A stretch of DNA of 64,000 nucleotides, from contig NZ_JAENIK010000011.1 in the NCBI RefSeq assembly GCF_016595465.1, positions 930,001 to 994,000 on the forward strand. The letters run 5' to 3'. Positions 43,809-52,620 of the stretch are shown here, piece by piece. The translations under genes and the position numbers were made by a program. How positions within the stretch are numbered: position 1 is the stretch's first letter; each line of letters begins with the position of its first letter. The DNA comes from Luteolibacter yonseiensis. Its GTDB lineage: Bacteria > Verrucomicrobiota > Verrucomicrobiia > Verrucomicrobiales > Akkermansiaceae. The notes beneath the pieces were generated by a model. It was not told the DNA's origin. It saw nothing but the letters and a program-made list of their open reading frames with translations, and did not search any database.

Positions 43809-45248
43809 TCACACCGAAGCGTTCGGCGCGCGCAGCAGGAATTCGATCCATCCGGCATCCGTGGTGTGGGCGGTGAGACTCCAGCCCATGGCGTTGGCGG
43901 CATTCAGGCTGAGCGTCAGGCCGATTCCGAGGTGGGAGCCGGCATCGTGGCGCGAGGGGTCGCGCCGGAAAAGCGGCTCGAACCATTGGTCGGGATTTTC
44001 CACGGGGAGGTCGGTGGGATTCGAAATGCGGAGCTCCGCGTGACCCTGGGTTTTCGTGAGATGGATCCGCACGGTTCCGGATGTGTAGGAAAGGGCGTTA
44101 TCCAGCAGATTGTTGAAAATGATGCGGGACAGGGATGGATCGCCAAGTGTCCGGATTTCATCGGTTGGCAAATGACAGGATAGTCCTATTCCCTTCGCCT
44201 CGAAGAGGGGGACGAAGGAAGCCACACAGCGGGAGAACTGGCCCGCAAGGTCGAAGACCGTGGACTTTTGCGTGTCGCCGGGGCGGCCGATGCGTGCGAG
44301 GGCGGTGAGCCGCGTGATGAGCTCGCCAAGCTCGCCCGCGGTGTTTTGGCAGGTGGCGAGATGTTCGCGATATTCATCCGCGGTCCGGATTTTGGAGAGT
44401 GCCAGATCGGTCGTGGCGCGGAGTCCGGCGATGGGGGTGCGGAGTTCGTGCGCGGCGTGGCGGATGAAATCGCGCTCCCGTTCGCGGATAGCGGCGACGC
44501 GTGCGAGCAGGATATCGAAATTCCTCGCCAGGCTGGTCAGCTCGGACGGGAGTGTGTGCGGGAGGTTCAAGGCCGAGTCCAACTGGTGTTCGGCACGGTC
44601 CTGGACCTGGGATGTCAGCTGATTGATCGGCTTGAGGGATGTGTGGATCACCCGGTCGATCACCAGGAATCCCATGCCGAGCGTGAGGATGGTCCCGGTG
44701 GCGAGTATCCATTGGAGACGCTCCAGGGTCCGGAGGACGGGATCGGCATCGTCCGCGACGACGAGGAGGTAAGGAATGGTTTGGGGATTGATGACATGAC
44801 CCCGGGCTTTCATCCGGGCCATTTCCTCGGGCACCACGAACGGGTGGATGCGCAGGCCGATGGCGCGGCCATGGCCGCCGTCCGAGAGGGTGATGTCCCG
44901 CAACAGAGGCTTGCCCCCGTCTCCCGAGAAACGGGGCAGGTTTTGCTCGCCGAGTGCGGGAGAGCGGGTGGTGGCGCCGGTTTTCTCGTCCCAGAACTGG
45001 AAAAGCCCGTCCGCGATGAGGGAGCGGTTCGTGCCGAGTCCTTCCTGCCATTCGAAGGTGATGCCGCCGTTCTCCAGTTCCACCTGGTTTGCGAGCAATG
45101 CCGCCGTTTGTTTGATCGAGTTGTCCAGTTCTTGGAACATGCTGCGCCGGACGATCAGGTAGATCGCGACGCTCAGGATGCAGAGGAGAATGCCGACACC
45201 CGCGCCACAGCGGATGAGAAGCAGGCGGCGCAGCGAGGGGGCGTTCAT
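43809..45248 (-). CDS. Sensor histidine kinase with degenerate G1 box
   Basis: 479 residues. Helix 1 at ~12-32 (LIRCGAGVGILLCILSVAIYLIV), a periplasmic sensor of ~145 residues, and helix 2 at ~175-195 (ILATGTILTLGMGFLVI), then a HAMP-like linker. H box: RHAAHELRTPIAGLRATTDLALS. N box: NNLLDNALSY. The G1 box (normally DxGxG) is replaced by LRISNPTDLPVENPDQWFEPLFR, while the G2-like GSHLGIGLTLSLNAANAMG is kept. The start overlaps the response regulator stop (ATGA), so both are translated from one mRNA. The stimulus is unknown. Confidence 0.9.
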   Translation of the reverse strand: MNAPSLRRLLLIRCGAGVGILLCILSVAIYLIVRRSMFQELDNSIKQTAALLANQVELENGGITFEWQEGLGTNRSLIADGLFQFWDEKTGATTRSPALGEQNLPRFSGDGGKPLLRDITLSDGGHGRAIGLRIHPFVVPEEMARMKARGHVINPQTIPYLLVVADDADPVLRTLERLQWILATGTILTLGMGFLVIDRVIHTSLKPINQLTSQVQDRAEHQLDSALNLPHTLPSELTSLARNFDILLARVAAIRERERDFIRHAAHELRTPIAGLRATTDLALSKIRTADEYREHLATCQNTAGELGELITRLTALARIGRPGDTQKSTVFDLAGQFSRCVASFVPLFEAKGIGLSCHLPTDEIRTLGDPSLSRIIFNNLLDNALSYTSGTVRIHLTKTQGHAELRISNPTDLPVENPDQWFEPLFRRDPSRHDAGSHLGIGLTLSLNAANAMGWSLTAHTTDAGWIEFLLRAPNASV

Positions 45249-45922
45249 GGTGCGGGTTCCTCCAGAATGTAACCCAGCCCGCGGCGGGTGTGGATCAGTT
45301 CCGTCTGGCCGCTGGAGTTGATTTTTTTCCGCAGGTAGCCGATGTAGACATCCACCGCATTGCTGCTGCCGCCGGTCCCGTCTTCGAAGACGTGCTCCCA
45401 GATATCCGTGCGTGAAACGACCTCGCCGGAACGGTAGAAGAGATATTCCAGCAACCGGTATTCGAGAGCGGTGAGTTCGACCGGCCTGTCACCGCGGCAG
45501 ACGCTGCGGCGCATGGGGTCGAGCTCGAGATCCGCGACGGACATCCGCGGGCTTTTTTTCACGTAGCTCCGCCGCAGGAGAGCCCGGACTCGGGCGAGGG
45601 CTTCGGAGAGCGGAAAAGGTTTTACCAGATAATCATCCGCGCCCGCGTCCAGCGCCGCGAGCCGGTCTTCCAATCCATCCCGCGCGCTGATGACGATGAT
45701 GTGAACGGAATTTCCCTTGGTACGAAGCCGCCGCAGGATCTCCATGCCATCCACATTCGGCAGCATCAGGTCGAGCAGGACGAGGTCATGCCCGCCGCCG
45801 TCCGCAGCCCAAAGGCCTTCGTCGCCGGTTGCGGCGACATCCACGAGGTAGCCGGCCTCACGAAGGTATTGGCCGACGGCATTGCGCAGCGGGGCGTTGT
45901 CTTCGATGAGGAGCAGGCGCAT
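45245..45922 (-). CDS. OmpR/PhoB-family response regulator
   Basis: 225 residues from the ATG at 45922; a slightly earlier in-frame start would overlap the gene before it. Receiver domain (~1-115): LLLIEDNAPLRNAVGQYLREAG with acidic pocket, phospho-acceptor Asp in LVLLDLMLPNVDGMEIL, SARDG and KPFPLSE. Winged-helix DNA-binding domain (~125-220): ELTALEYRLLEYLFYRSGEVVSRTDIWEHVFE and VDVYIGYLRKKI..... HTRRGLGYILEE. It is the partner of the kinase encoded 4 bases overlapping downstream. Confidence 0.95.
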   Translation of the reverse strand: MRLLLIEDNAPLRNAVGQYLREAGYLVDVAATGDEGLWAADGGGHDLVLLDLMLPNVDGMEILRRLRTKGNSVHIIVISARDGLEDRLAALDAGADDYLVKPFPLSEALARVRALLRRSYVKKSPRMSVADLELDPMRRSVCRGDRPVELTALEYRLLEYLFYRSGEVVSRTDIWEHVFEDGTGGSSNAVDVYIGYLRKKINSSGQTELIHTRRGLGYILEEPAP

Positions 45923-45930
45923 GGCGGGTT

Positions 45931-46785
45931 TTATCTCCAACGTTTGGTCAGATCACCATATCCATCGATCCTCCGGTCCCGGAAAAAGGGCCAGATGCGG
46001 CGGAAATCTTCCACCGCTTGGAAATCGAGGTCGTGATAAAGGATTTCCTCACGCTCGGTGGAGGCCTTGGCGACGAGTTCTCCGTAGGGATTCGCGACAA
46101 AGGAGCGGCCCCAGAACTCGGTGTCGCCCTGGGTGCCGGTGCGGTTCACCGCGGCGAGGTAGCAGCCGTTGGCGACGGCGTGGCCGCGCTGCACGGTTTC
46201 CCATGCGCAATGCTGGGCATCTCCGAGAGTCGGCTTTTCCTCCGGCAGCCAGCCGATGGCGGTGGGATAAACGAGGATCTGCGCACCGCCGAGAGCCATC
46301 AGACGGGCGGCTTCGGGATACCATTGGTCCCAACAGATGAGCACGCCGATTTTCCCGAACTTCGTATCCCAGACAGGCCAACCGCTGTCGCCGGGGGTGA
46401 AATAGAATTTTTCTTCGAACGCGGGATCCTGCGGAATGTGGCTCTTCCGGTATAGACCCATCAGGGACCCGTCTGCATCGTGGATGGCCGCGGTATTGTG
46501 ATAAAGGCCGGGGCCGCGATGCTCGAAGAGCGAGGAAACAAGCACGATGCCAAGTTTCCCGGCGAGTTTTCCAAGCCGGTCGGTGACAGGGCCGGGAAGG
46601 GTGTCGGCGAGATCGAACAGGGATGGATCCTGAACAGTACAGAAATAAGGAGTGAGGAAAAGTTCCTGGGTGACGACGATTTGCGCGCCACCGGCGGCGG
46701 CCTGGCGGATGAGAGTTTCGTGGTGATCGAACGATTCGGCCTTGGTGGGGAAGGTGCCGGATTGAAGCAGGGCGAGGCGTGGCAT
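45931..46785 (-). CDS. aguB: N-carbamoylputrescine amidase
   Basis: 284 residues of the nitrilase superfamily with the catalytic triad visible: Glu in VVTQELFLTPYFC, Lys in GLYRKSHIPQDP and Cys in IGVLICWDQWYPEAARLMAL. The phrase IPQDPAFEEKFYFTPGD is characteristic of N-carbamoylputrescine amidases. It hydrolyses N-carbamoylputrescine to putrescine, CO2 and ammonia; the usual partner agmatine deiminase (aguA) is not in the window. The response regulator start lies 8 bases after its stop, so this gene probably leads the two-component operon. Confidence 0.9.
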   Translation of the reverse strand: MPRLALLQSGTFPTKAESFDHHETLIRQAAAGGAQIVVTQELFLTPYFCTVQDPSLFDLADTLPGPVTDRLGKLAGKLGIVLVSSLFEHRGPGLYHNTAAIHDADGSLMGLYRKSHIPQDPAFEEKFYFTPGDSGWPVWDTKFGKIGVLICWDQWYPEAARLMALGGAQILVYPTAIGWLPEEKPTLGDAQHCAWETVQRGHAVANGCYLAAVNRTGTQGDTEFWGRSFVANPYGELVAKASTEREEILYHDLDFQAVEDFRRIWPFFRDRRIDGYGDLTKRWR

Positions 46786-47000
46786 GTCTTGAGACTAGCG
46801 AGGCCTTCGACGGGCGCAAGAAATCTGCGGAGGCCCCGCCACAACAGGGAATATCCGCGCCGGTGACTTCTCAAGCTATCCGAATCTTTCAACAAATAGG
46901 GCTCACCCCCCGTTTGGGGGGGTTCAAAAAATGAAGAAAGTAGTTACAAATGCATCGTGTCATCTTGCTTCGAACCCATTCAATGGGCAAGAGCCTGATA
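46786..47000. other. Gene-free region with a G/C hairpin
   Basis: Part of a 458-bp gap that also includes the conserved upstream element and the start context at its right end. CCCCCC (46906-46911) faces GGGGGGG (46916-46922) around GTTT, and a similar C6-G6 pair occurs at 57132-57149 before the third paralog. No gene is visible. It lies between divergent genes (aguB and the first giant repeat gene) and must contain promoters, which I cannot place. Confidence 0.5.
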
Positions 47001-47076
47001 ATCAAAAACCCAACGATCCCTGAGGATCGACCTCAAACCCTTGTCTTATGCTACCAAACCCATACCGGTGCATATC
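47001..47076 (+). promoter_or_regulatory. Conserved structured upstream element, copy A
   Basis: This ~75-base stretch is shared with 57251-57325 before the other long paralog. Common blocks: CCAACGATCC, a dyad CGATCC-CTGA-GGATCG at 47014-47029, CCTCAA, TTGTCTTATGC and CAAACC. ATGC (47048-47051) can pair with GCAT (47070-47073). It ends ~170 bases before the start codon. Structured mRNA leader and DNA operator are both possible; I match it to no known riboswitch. Confidence 0.55.
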
Positions 47077-47218
47077 AAAACAGCGTTTTCCTGATCCGGG
47101 GAGAACGTTCGGAGAATAGCGTCGGCTATATTACCCCCCAAATTTGGTAGATTTTTCAAACCCGTGAGGCCGGTAATCGAGGCTCTTGGAGGATCGTGAT
47201 CATATATAACCCAAAAAG

Positions 47219-47246
47219 AAATACCCCTCATTCCAAAACCCGTATG
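47219..47246 (+). promoter_or_regulatory. CCAAAACCCGT start-codon context without Shine-Dalgarno
   Basis: AAATACCCC and TTCCAAAACCCGT lead directly into ATGAAACCC. This matches the context before the genes at 1081, 52618 and 57491 and has no purine-rich ribosome-binding site. Confidence 0.5.
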
Positions 47247-50200
47247 AAACCCAAATTCAATACCTCGAGGCTCCGTTTCCAACAGACTGTCGGAGCTTCC
47301 CTGATCACCGCCATCACCATCTGCTTCGGAGGCTCCGCCTTCGCTTCGGATTGGGTGGGCGGCACCAGCACCGACTGGAACGTTGACGCCAACTGGTCCG
47401 GAGGCGCAGGCACCGGCGGTTCCCAAGCGAACATCAACATCCCGAGTCCGGTAGCGACCATTTCAGCAAACATCGTCGCCACCCCGGTGGACATCGTGAT
47501 CGGTGACGGATCCGGCATCAGCGGTCGCCTCGACCACGTCGCCGGAACCGCACAGACCGGTGCGGGCAACTGGATGAAAGTCGGGCGCAACGGAGGAACC
47601 GGTGTCTACAACCTCGGCAACACCGCCGCGACGGGGGGAACCTTTACCGGAATCGGCCAGGGCACCGGAACAATGAATGTCAGAGGGCGGCTTTATGTCG
47701 CTGGTGAAAGCGGCTCGAACAGCAACGGCACCGCGAACATCAACACCACGGGGAACCTTGCGATCGACAGCGAGTTCAACATCGGCACGAACGCCAGCAC
47801 CGGTGTGGTGAATCTGGACAGCGGCGTGGTCACCAACAACGACTGGGTGCGTATCGGCGCGGGTAACTCGGGTACGGGAACCGTGAATATCTCCGGAGGA
47901 TCGCTGACCAAGAACGGAGGCAACCATTTCATCCTCGGTGACGGGGGCGGCTCCACCGGTTCCGTCACGCTGAACGCCGGCACGGTCGCGATCAGCGGCG
48001 AGTGCTGGGTGGGGCAGGCAGGCGGCAAGGGCACGTTGAACATCAACGGTGGAACCTTTTCCAACAACAGCTGGGCCGCGGTCGGGCGGGCGAACGGTGC
48101 CAGCGATGGTACGGTGAACCACGTCGCCGGCAAGTGGGACAAGACCGGTGGCGGCCAGTTCATCATCGGTGACGGCGGCAAGGGGGTCTACAATCTCAGC
48201 GGGACCGGAGAGCTTGCCGTCAATGGCGAGGTGTGGGTCGGCCAGGCAAGCACCGGCAACGGCAAGCTGAAGTTCGAAGCCGGAAAAATCTCTAACAACA
48301 ACTGGGTGGCGATCGGCCGCGACAATGGCACCGGTGTGGTTGACATGACGGGGGGAGAGTGGATCAAGACCGGCGCGGGCAGCCAGTTCATCGTCGGTGC
48401 GAGCGGACCCGGGACCTTCAACCTGAGCGCCGGTCTGGTGGATGTCCAGGGAGGTTTCACCTGGGTGGGTGAAGCCGGGAACGCGACCACCGCGGTTTTC
48501 AATATTTCGGGCGGTGAGTTCCGCAGTCCAATCATTTCGGTCGGACCGGAGTCGCCGAACGCGACCCTCAACCTGACGGGCGGCACGGTGAGGACCCGGC
48601 GCTTCTCCGGCACCCGCGAACGGGATGCGAACCAGCAGACCGGCGTGGGAACCATCCACTTCAGCGGCACCCAGGTCATCGCCACCGCGAACGACTCGGC
48701 GTTCTTCAACCAGGTGGACAACACCATCATTGATGGTGGCGGCTTCCTTCTGAACAGCAACGGATTCAATCTCCTCGCCTCTTCCCAGATCCTGAGCGGA
48801 ACGGGCGGAATTGTGAAATCCGGCCTCGGCACCCTCACGCTGAACGGCGTGCACACCTATGCCGGTGCGAACACCATCAATGCGGGCAAGCTGGCCTTGA
48901 ATTCCGCCTCCACCGGCACCGGCAACATCACGGTTGCGAATGATGCGGCCCTGGGCGTCAACCAGCTCGATGCGACGAAGAGCCTCTCTCCGGTCAATGT
49001 CACCTTCGGTTCATCGGCGGCGGTTTCCGCATTGCCGACCTCTCTGGACATCGACCTTGGCAACACGGTCGGAAATCCGGGAGTGCCGGCATTGAATGTC
49101 ACCGGCACGCTGACGCTGAACCGTACGGTGACGATCAACATCGCCGACCAACTGCCGGCCACCGGTACGTTCCCGCTGATTAATTACGCCGGAGCGAAAG
49201 CCGGCACGGGCGGCTTCGTCCTCGGCACATTGCCGAATGGTGTTGTGGCCACTCTCGTCGAGAGCGCTGGAGTTGTATCCCTCTTCGTGAGCAGCGCCTC
49301 GCTGCCCACCTGGGATGGAAGCGATGCCACCGGAGTGACGAAGGTGGGTAATGTCAGCGAGACGCTCGTCACGTTGACGGATGTCTCAGGCATCACGGCT
49401 GGTCAACAGGTCCGGGGCCCCGGCATTACCTATGGAACCACGGTGAGCACCATCGATGTGCCCAACAACACCCTCACCCTGAGTGCTCCCGCCACCGTCC
49501 CCGGCACTGGCGTCAATATCCTGTTCGTGACCACCCCTGGGACCAATGATGGTGCGTGGAACCTTTCTACGAATAACTGGGTCAACCAGATCACCAATAG
49601 CGATGTCCCCTATGCTGATCCGAATCCGGTCCTGTTCAACGATACCGCCACCGGACCCACCGCAGTGGCCCTGGGCATCACGGTGGCTCCGAGCTCCGTG
49701 ACATTCAACAACAGCACCAAGGTTTACAGCCTTGGCGGCGCCGGAAAAATCACCGGTGCCACGGGCCTGACCAAGGCCGGCACCGGATCGGTCACCGTCG
49801 GCACGACCAACGACTACACCGGTGTCACCCGTCTCGAAGGAGGAACCACATCGGTGGCCACGCTGACCAACGGCGGCGTCGCCAGCCCGCTCGGTGCGGC
49901 GACGGCGGCTCCGGAGAAACTGGCTCTTGCCGGTGGAACCCTGGATTATACAGGTACGGCGGTCACCATCGACCGGGGCATCTCCCTCCAGGCGGTGGAC
50001 AACACCGTGATGAGCGGCCTGACCCTGGCCTCGGATGTGACCTTGAGCGGTCCGATCTCCGGAACCCTTGGCAAACTGACCAAGTCCGGTCCCGGAAAAC
50101 TCACGCTCACCAGCCCTACCAACGTCCTGGCCACTGGAAACGGTGGTGACAACATCGCCCACGCCTTCCGTGTGGCGGAGGGCGGTCTGGCGCTGGAAGT

Positions 50201-52355
50201 CGCCGGCCAGACCAACACGGTCAACGGCTGGGCGGCCTTTGGTTCGGCGGCGGGCACCTCCAGTCTTTCGCTGCTCAACGGAGCGACGCTGACCGTCAAC
50301 GGACGGACCGCCATCGCGTTGGCCGCGGATTCGAACACGACCGTGACGATCGGCAACACTTCGTCATTGGTGTCCACCGACGCGCTGCAGATCGCCCTCG
50401 GAGCCAACTCGGTCGGCAATGTTGTCATCAAGGACAGCGGCAGCCTCACCAAGACCGGTGGCTGGCTTTCCATCGGTAACGACGCCGTCGGCACGATGAC
50501 CGTGCAGAACGATGGCATCGTCACTTCCAACGGCGACTTCAATGTCGGCGATGTGGGCAGCGCCAACGGCACGCTCACTCTGGAAAACAAAGGCAAGGTG
50601 ACATCCAGCGGCAACGTCTTTGTCGGCAAGAACGGCACCACCGGAGCACTGGTGATGGGAGATCAGACCACGATGACCGCGGCTGAAACCAATATCGGCG
50701 GCAACGGCAACTCCCACGGAAATGTGACCGTGAAGGGCAACGCCGTCTACACCTCCAACGGCCGCCTGCAGGTGGGACCGGGCGGTGGTTCCCAAGGCAG
50801 CCTGGTGATCGAGGGTTCCGGCGAGTTCAAGGTGAATTCGTATGTCTCCGTCGGCTTCAACGGCGGTGGCAGCATGACCGTCAAGGACAGCGGCAAGTTC
50901 AGCAACACGGATGATTTCTCAGTGAACGAGAGCGGTGACGCGCCTGCGACCGTGACCTTGCAGGACAACGCCCAGATGTCCATCGAGAGGACCCTCCACG
51001 TCGGAAGAAACGATAATCGGACCGGCACTCTCACGCTGACCGGCAACGCCGTGTTCAACCAAAACGGGGCGGGCTACTCCGCGGTCATCGGCCGCGCGGG
51101 CACCGGCACGCTCACCATTGATGACAGCGCCAGCTTCACCCTTGCGGGCAACGCCGGCTTGATCCTCACCGACGAAGTGCCGGGCAACGCCACGGTCAAC
51201 CTCGACGGTGGAACGCTCACCACCAAAAAAATCAGTGACAGCGGTGGAGACGATACCGCTCCGAATGCCGGCAGCAGCGTCTTCCACTTCAACGGTGGTG
51301 TGCTGAAAGCCGCGGTTGGCGCTGACCTCAACTTCCTGAGCGGGATCAAGACGCTGGACGTCAAACCCGGAGGTGCCTTCATCGACACCAACGGCCAGAC
51401 GATCGCCATCGCACAAGGAATCAATGATGCCAATGGTTTCCTGACCAAACAAGGAACGGGAACCCTTCTGCTCAATGGCAGCAGCAGCTACATCGGTACT
51501 ACCACGGTTTCCGCCGGCACCCTTGGTGGCTCGGGATCGATTGACGGGGAACTGGTGGTTTCGGCGGGCGGCTCGGTCGCTCCGGGTGTTGCTGGCGTCG
51601 GGACCTTCACGGTGAATGACGTTTTGCCCATCGGATCGACCATCAGCGGCACTTTCGTCGCGGAGATCGCGGGAGCCACCTCCGGGCAGTTGGCGGTGGG
51701 AGATCTTGATATTTCGGCGGCGACGCTGGATGTCAACGTGCTGTCCGCGCCGACCGCAGGGGTCTACATCATCGCTTCCTATGGTTCGTTGACCGGTCAG
51801 TTCGCCAACGTCCAGGACCTGCCCGCAGGCTTCACCCTGGAATATAACTACCAGAATCAAAAGAAGATCGCCCTCATCCAAACGGCCACTCCATACAGCC
51901 TCTGGGCCGCCGGTTATGGATTGAACCCGCTTACCGACGGGGCTCCTGGTTTCGACAAGGATGGTGACGGACAAACGAATGGAATTGAATATGCCCTCGG
52001 TGGATCCCCCATCAGCGGCAGTAACAACGCCAAGATCTTCCATATCGAGGCTGACAGCAGCGATGTCGGAACCAACAAGGAACTGCTCCTGACCATCGCT
52101 GTCCGCAGCGGAGCTCTGGCGTTCGCTCCGGCGTCTGGTGGCCAGCCCACCGTAACCCACGATGGAGTGACCTACCTCATCCAGGGAAGTCCTGATCTGG
52201 CCGGATTCAATGGCACCGTTTCGGTGGTGACCACCATCGCCCCACCGGCCCCGAATGCGACGCCGCCTCTCGGCTACGAATACCGCACCTTCAGTCTGGA
52301 AGGTTCGGATGGCTTGCCGGCGAAAGGCTTCCTTCGCGTGAAGGTCTCCAACTGA
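47244..52355 (+). CDS. Giant secreted beta-strand repeat protein, tandem paralog 1
   Basis: 1703 residues from the ATG at 47244, which gives a signal peptide (cleavage near GGSAFAS, residue ~35). The mature N-terminus reads DWVGGTSTDWNVDANWSGG, a signature shared with the two following genes. The rest is Gly/Asn/Thr-rich parallel-beta-helix sequence: first ~450 residues of repeats of ~35-40 residues with W..(V/I)G and GGT/NINGGTF pattern, then autotransporter-associated repeats near ~515 (GTLTLNGVHTYAGANTINAG), ~845 and ~1405. A C-terminal acidic loop (DKDGDGQTNGIEYALGG, ~1570) and beta module end GFLRVKVSN. No beta-barrel, LPXTG or PEP-CTERM anchor is present. A surface fibre or adhesin is inferred. 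Confidence 0.85.
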   Translation: MKPKFNTSRLRFQQTVGASLITAITICFGGSAFASDWVGGTSTDWNVDANWSGGAGTGGSQANINIPSPVATISANIVATPVDIVIGDGSGISGRLDHVAGTAQTGAGNWMKVGRNGGTGVYNLGNTAATGGTFTGIGQGTGTMNVRGRLYVAGESGSNSNGTANINTTGNLAIDSEFNIGTNASTGVVNLDSGVVTNNDWVRIGAGNSGTGTVNISGGSLTKNGGNHFILGDGGGSTGSVTLNAGTVAISGECWVGQAGGKGTLNINGGTFSNNSWAAVGRANGASDGTVNHVAGKWDKTGGGQFIIGDGGKGVYNLSGTGELAVNGEVWVGQASTGNGKLKFEAGKISNNNWVAIGRDNGTGVVDMTGGEWIKTGAGSQFIVGASGPGTFNLSAGLVDVQGGFTWVGEAGNATTAVFNISGGEFRSPIISVGPESPNATLNLTGGTVRTRRFSGTRERDANQQTGVGTIHFSGTQVIATANDSAFFNQVDNTIIDGGGFLLNSNGFNLLASSQILSGTGGIVKSGLGTLTLNGVHTYAGANTINAGKLALNSASTGTGNITVANDAALGVNQLDATKSLSPVNVTFGSSAAVSALPTSLDIDLGNTVGNPGVPALNVTGTLTLNRTVTINIADQLPATGTFPLINYAGAKAGTGGFVLGTLPNGVVATLVESAGVVSLFVSSASLPTWDGSDATGVTKVGNVSETLVTLTDVSGITAGQQVRGPGITYGTTVSTIDVPNNTLTLSAPATVPGTGVNILFVTTPGTNDGAWNLSTNNWVNQITNSDVPYADPNPVLFNDTATGPTAVALGITVAPSSVTFNNSTKVYSLGGAGKITGATGLTKAGTGSVTVGTTNDYTGVTRLEGGTTSVATLTNGGVASPLGAATAAPEKLALAGGTLDYTGTAVTIDRGISLQAVDNTVMSGLTLASDVTLSGPISGTLGKLTKSGPGKLTLTSPTNVLATGNGGDNIAHAFRVAEGGLALEVAGQTNTVNGWAAFGSAAGTSSLSLLNGATLTVNGRTAIALAADSNTTVTIGNTSSLVSTDALQIALGANSVGNVVIKDSGSLTKTGGWLSIGNDAVGTMTVQNDGIVTSNGDFNVGDVGSANGTLTLENKGKVTSSGNVFVGKNGTTGALVMGDQTTMTAAETNIGGNGNSHGNVTVKGNAVYTSNGRLQVGPGGGSQGSLVIEGSGEFKVNSYVSVGFNGGGSMTVKDSGKFSNTDDFSVNESGDAPATVTLQDNAQMSIERTLHVGRNDNRTGTLTLTGNAVFNQNGAGYSAVIGRAGTGTLTIDDSASFTLAGNAGLILTDEVPGNATVNLDGGTLTTKKISDSGGDDTAPNAGSSVFHFNGGVLKAAVGADLNFLSGIKTLDVKPGGAFIDTNGQTIAIAQGINDANGFLTKQGTGTLLLNGSSSYIGTTTVSAGTLGGSGSIDGELVVSAGGSVAPGVAGVGTFTVNDVLPIGSTISGTFVAEIAGATSGQLAVGDLDISAATLDVNVLSAPTAGVYIIASYGSLTGQFANVQDLPAGFTLEYNYQNQKKIALIQTATPYSLWAAGYGLNPLTDGAPGFDKDGDGQTNGIEYALGGSPISGSNNAKIFHIEADSSDVGTNKELLLTIAVRSGALAFAPASGGQPTVTHDGVTYLIQGSPDLAGFNGTVSVVTTIAPPAPNATPPLGYEYRTFSLEGSDGLPAKGFLRVKVSN

Positions 52356-52375
52356 GCCAGCCTCAGTAACATCAG

Positions 52376-52410
52376 CCCCCGGTCGCTTGTGCGACCGGGG
52401 GTTTGATATT
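52376..52410 (+). terminator. Rho-independent terminator after paralog 1
   Basis: CCCCCGGTCGC (52376-52386) pairs perfectly with GCGACCGGGGG (52391-52401) around TTGT, followed by TTTGATATT. It begins 20 bases after the stop codon, so paralog 1 is transcribed on its own. Confidence 0.88.
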
Positions 52411-52604
52411 CCTCTCGAAACGTGTGAATCCCGATGAAGATTTGTTTTTCGGGAGTATGTTCAAACCCGAATGCCCGTGACAGACCGTTTCCTTCCAGGG
52501 ACGGACCGGAGCACGGCCATTTTTTCAGATAAAACCCGGATGCCGGGCATCATTCGCGACCCGGCAAATGGGATAGGTTCCCTTTTTCAGCGAATTCATA
52601 TTTT
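52411..52604. other. Upstream region of paralog 2
   Basis: A gene-free stretch between a terminator and the next start context. A short in-frame extension from 52471 has no signal-peptide sense and was not used. It lacks the conserved dyad element found before the other two paralogs, so paralog 2 may be regulated differently. Promoter not located. Confidence 0.45.
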
Positions 52605-52620
52605 CCTATTCAAACCCATG
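52605..52620 (+). promoter_or_regulatory. CAAACCC start-codon context without Shine-Dalgarno
   Basis: CCTATTCAAACCC runs straight into ATGAAAACC at 52618, again without a purine-rich ribosome-binding site. Same context type as at 1081, 47244 and 57491. Confidence 0.5.

Noticed and set aside
47001-47076. Known riboswitch (c-di-GMP, cobalamin or similar) before paralog 1
   Set aside because: None of the conserved core sequences of these classes as I know them is present; kept only as an uncharacterised element.
47463-48854. Minus-strand frame of 463 residues opposite the first tandem repeat gene, with similar ones at 59258-59950 and 61076-62773
   Set aside because: The repetitive Gly/Asn codons of the plus-strand gene leave antisense frames open; composition is not protein-like and no start signal is present.
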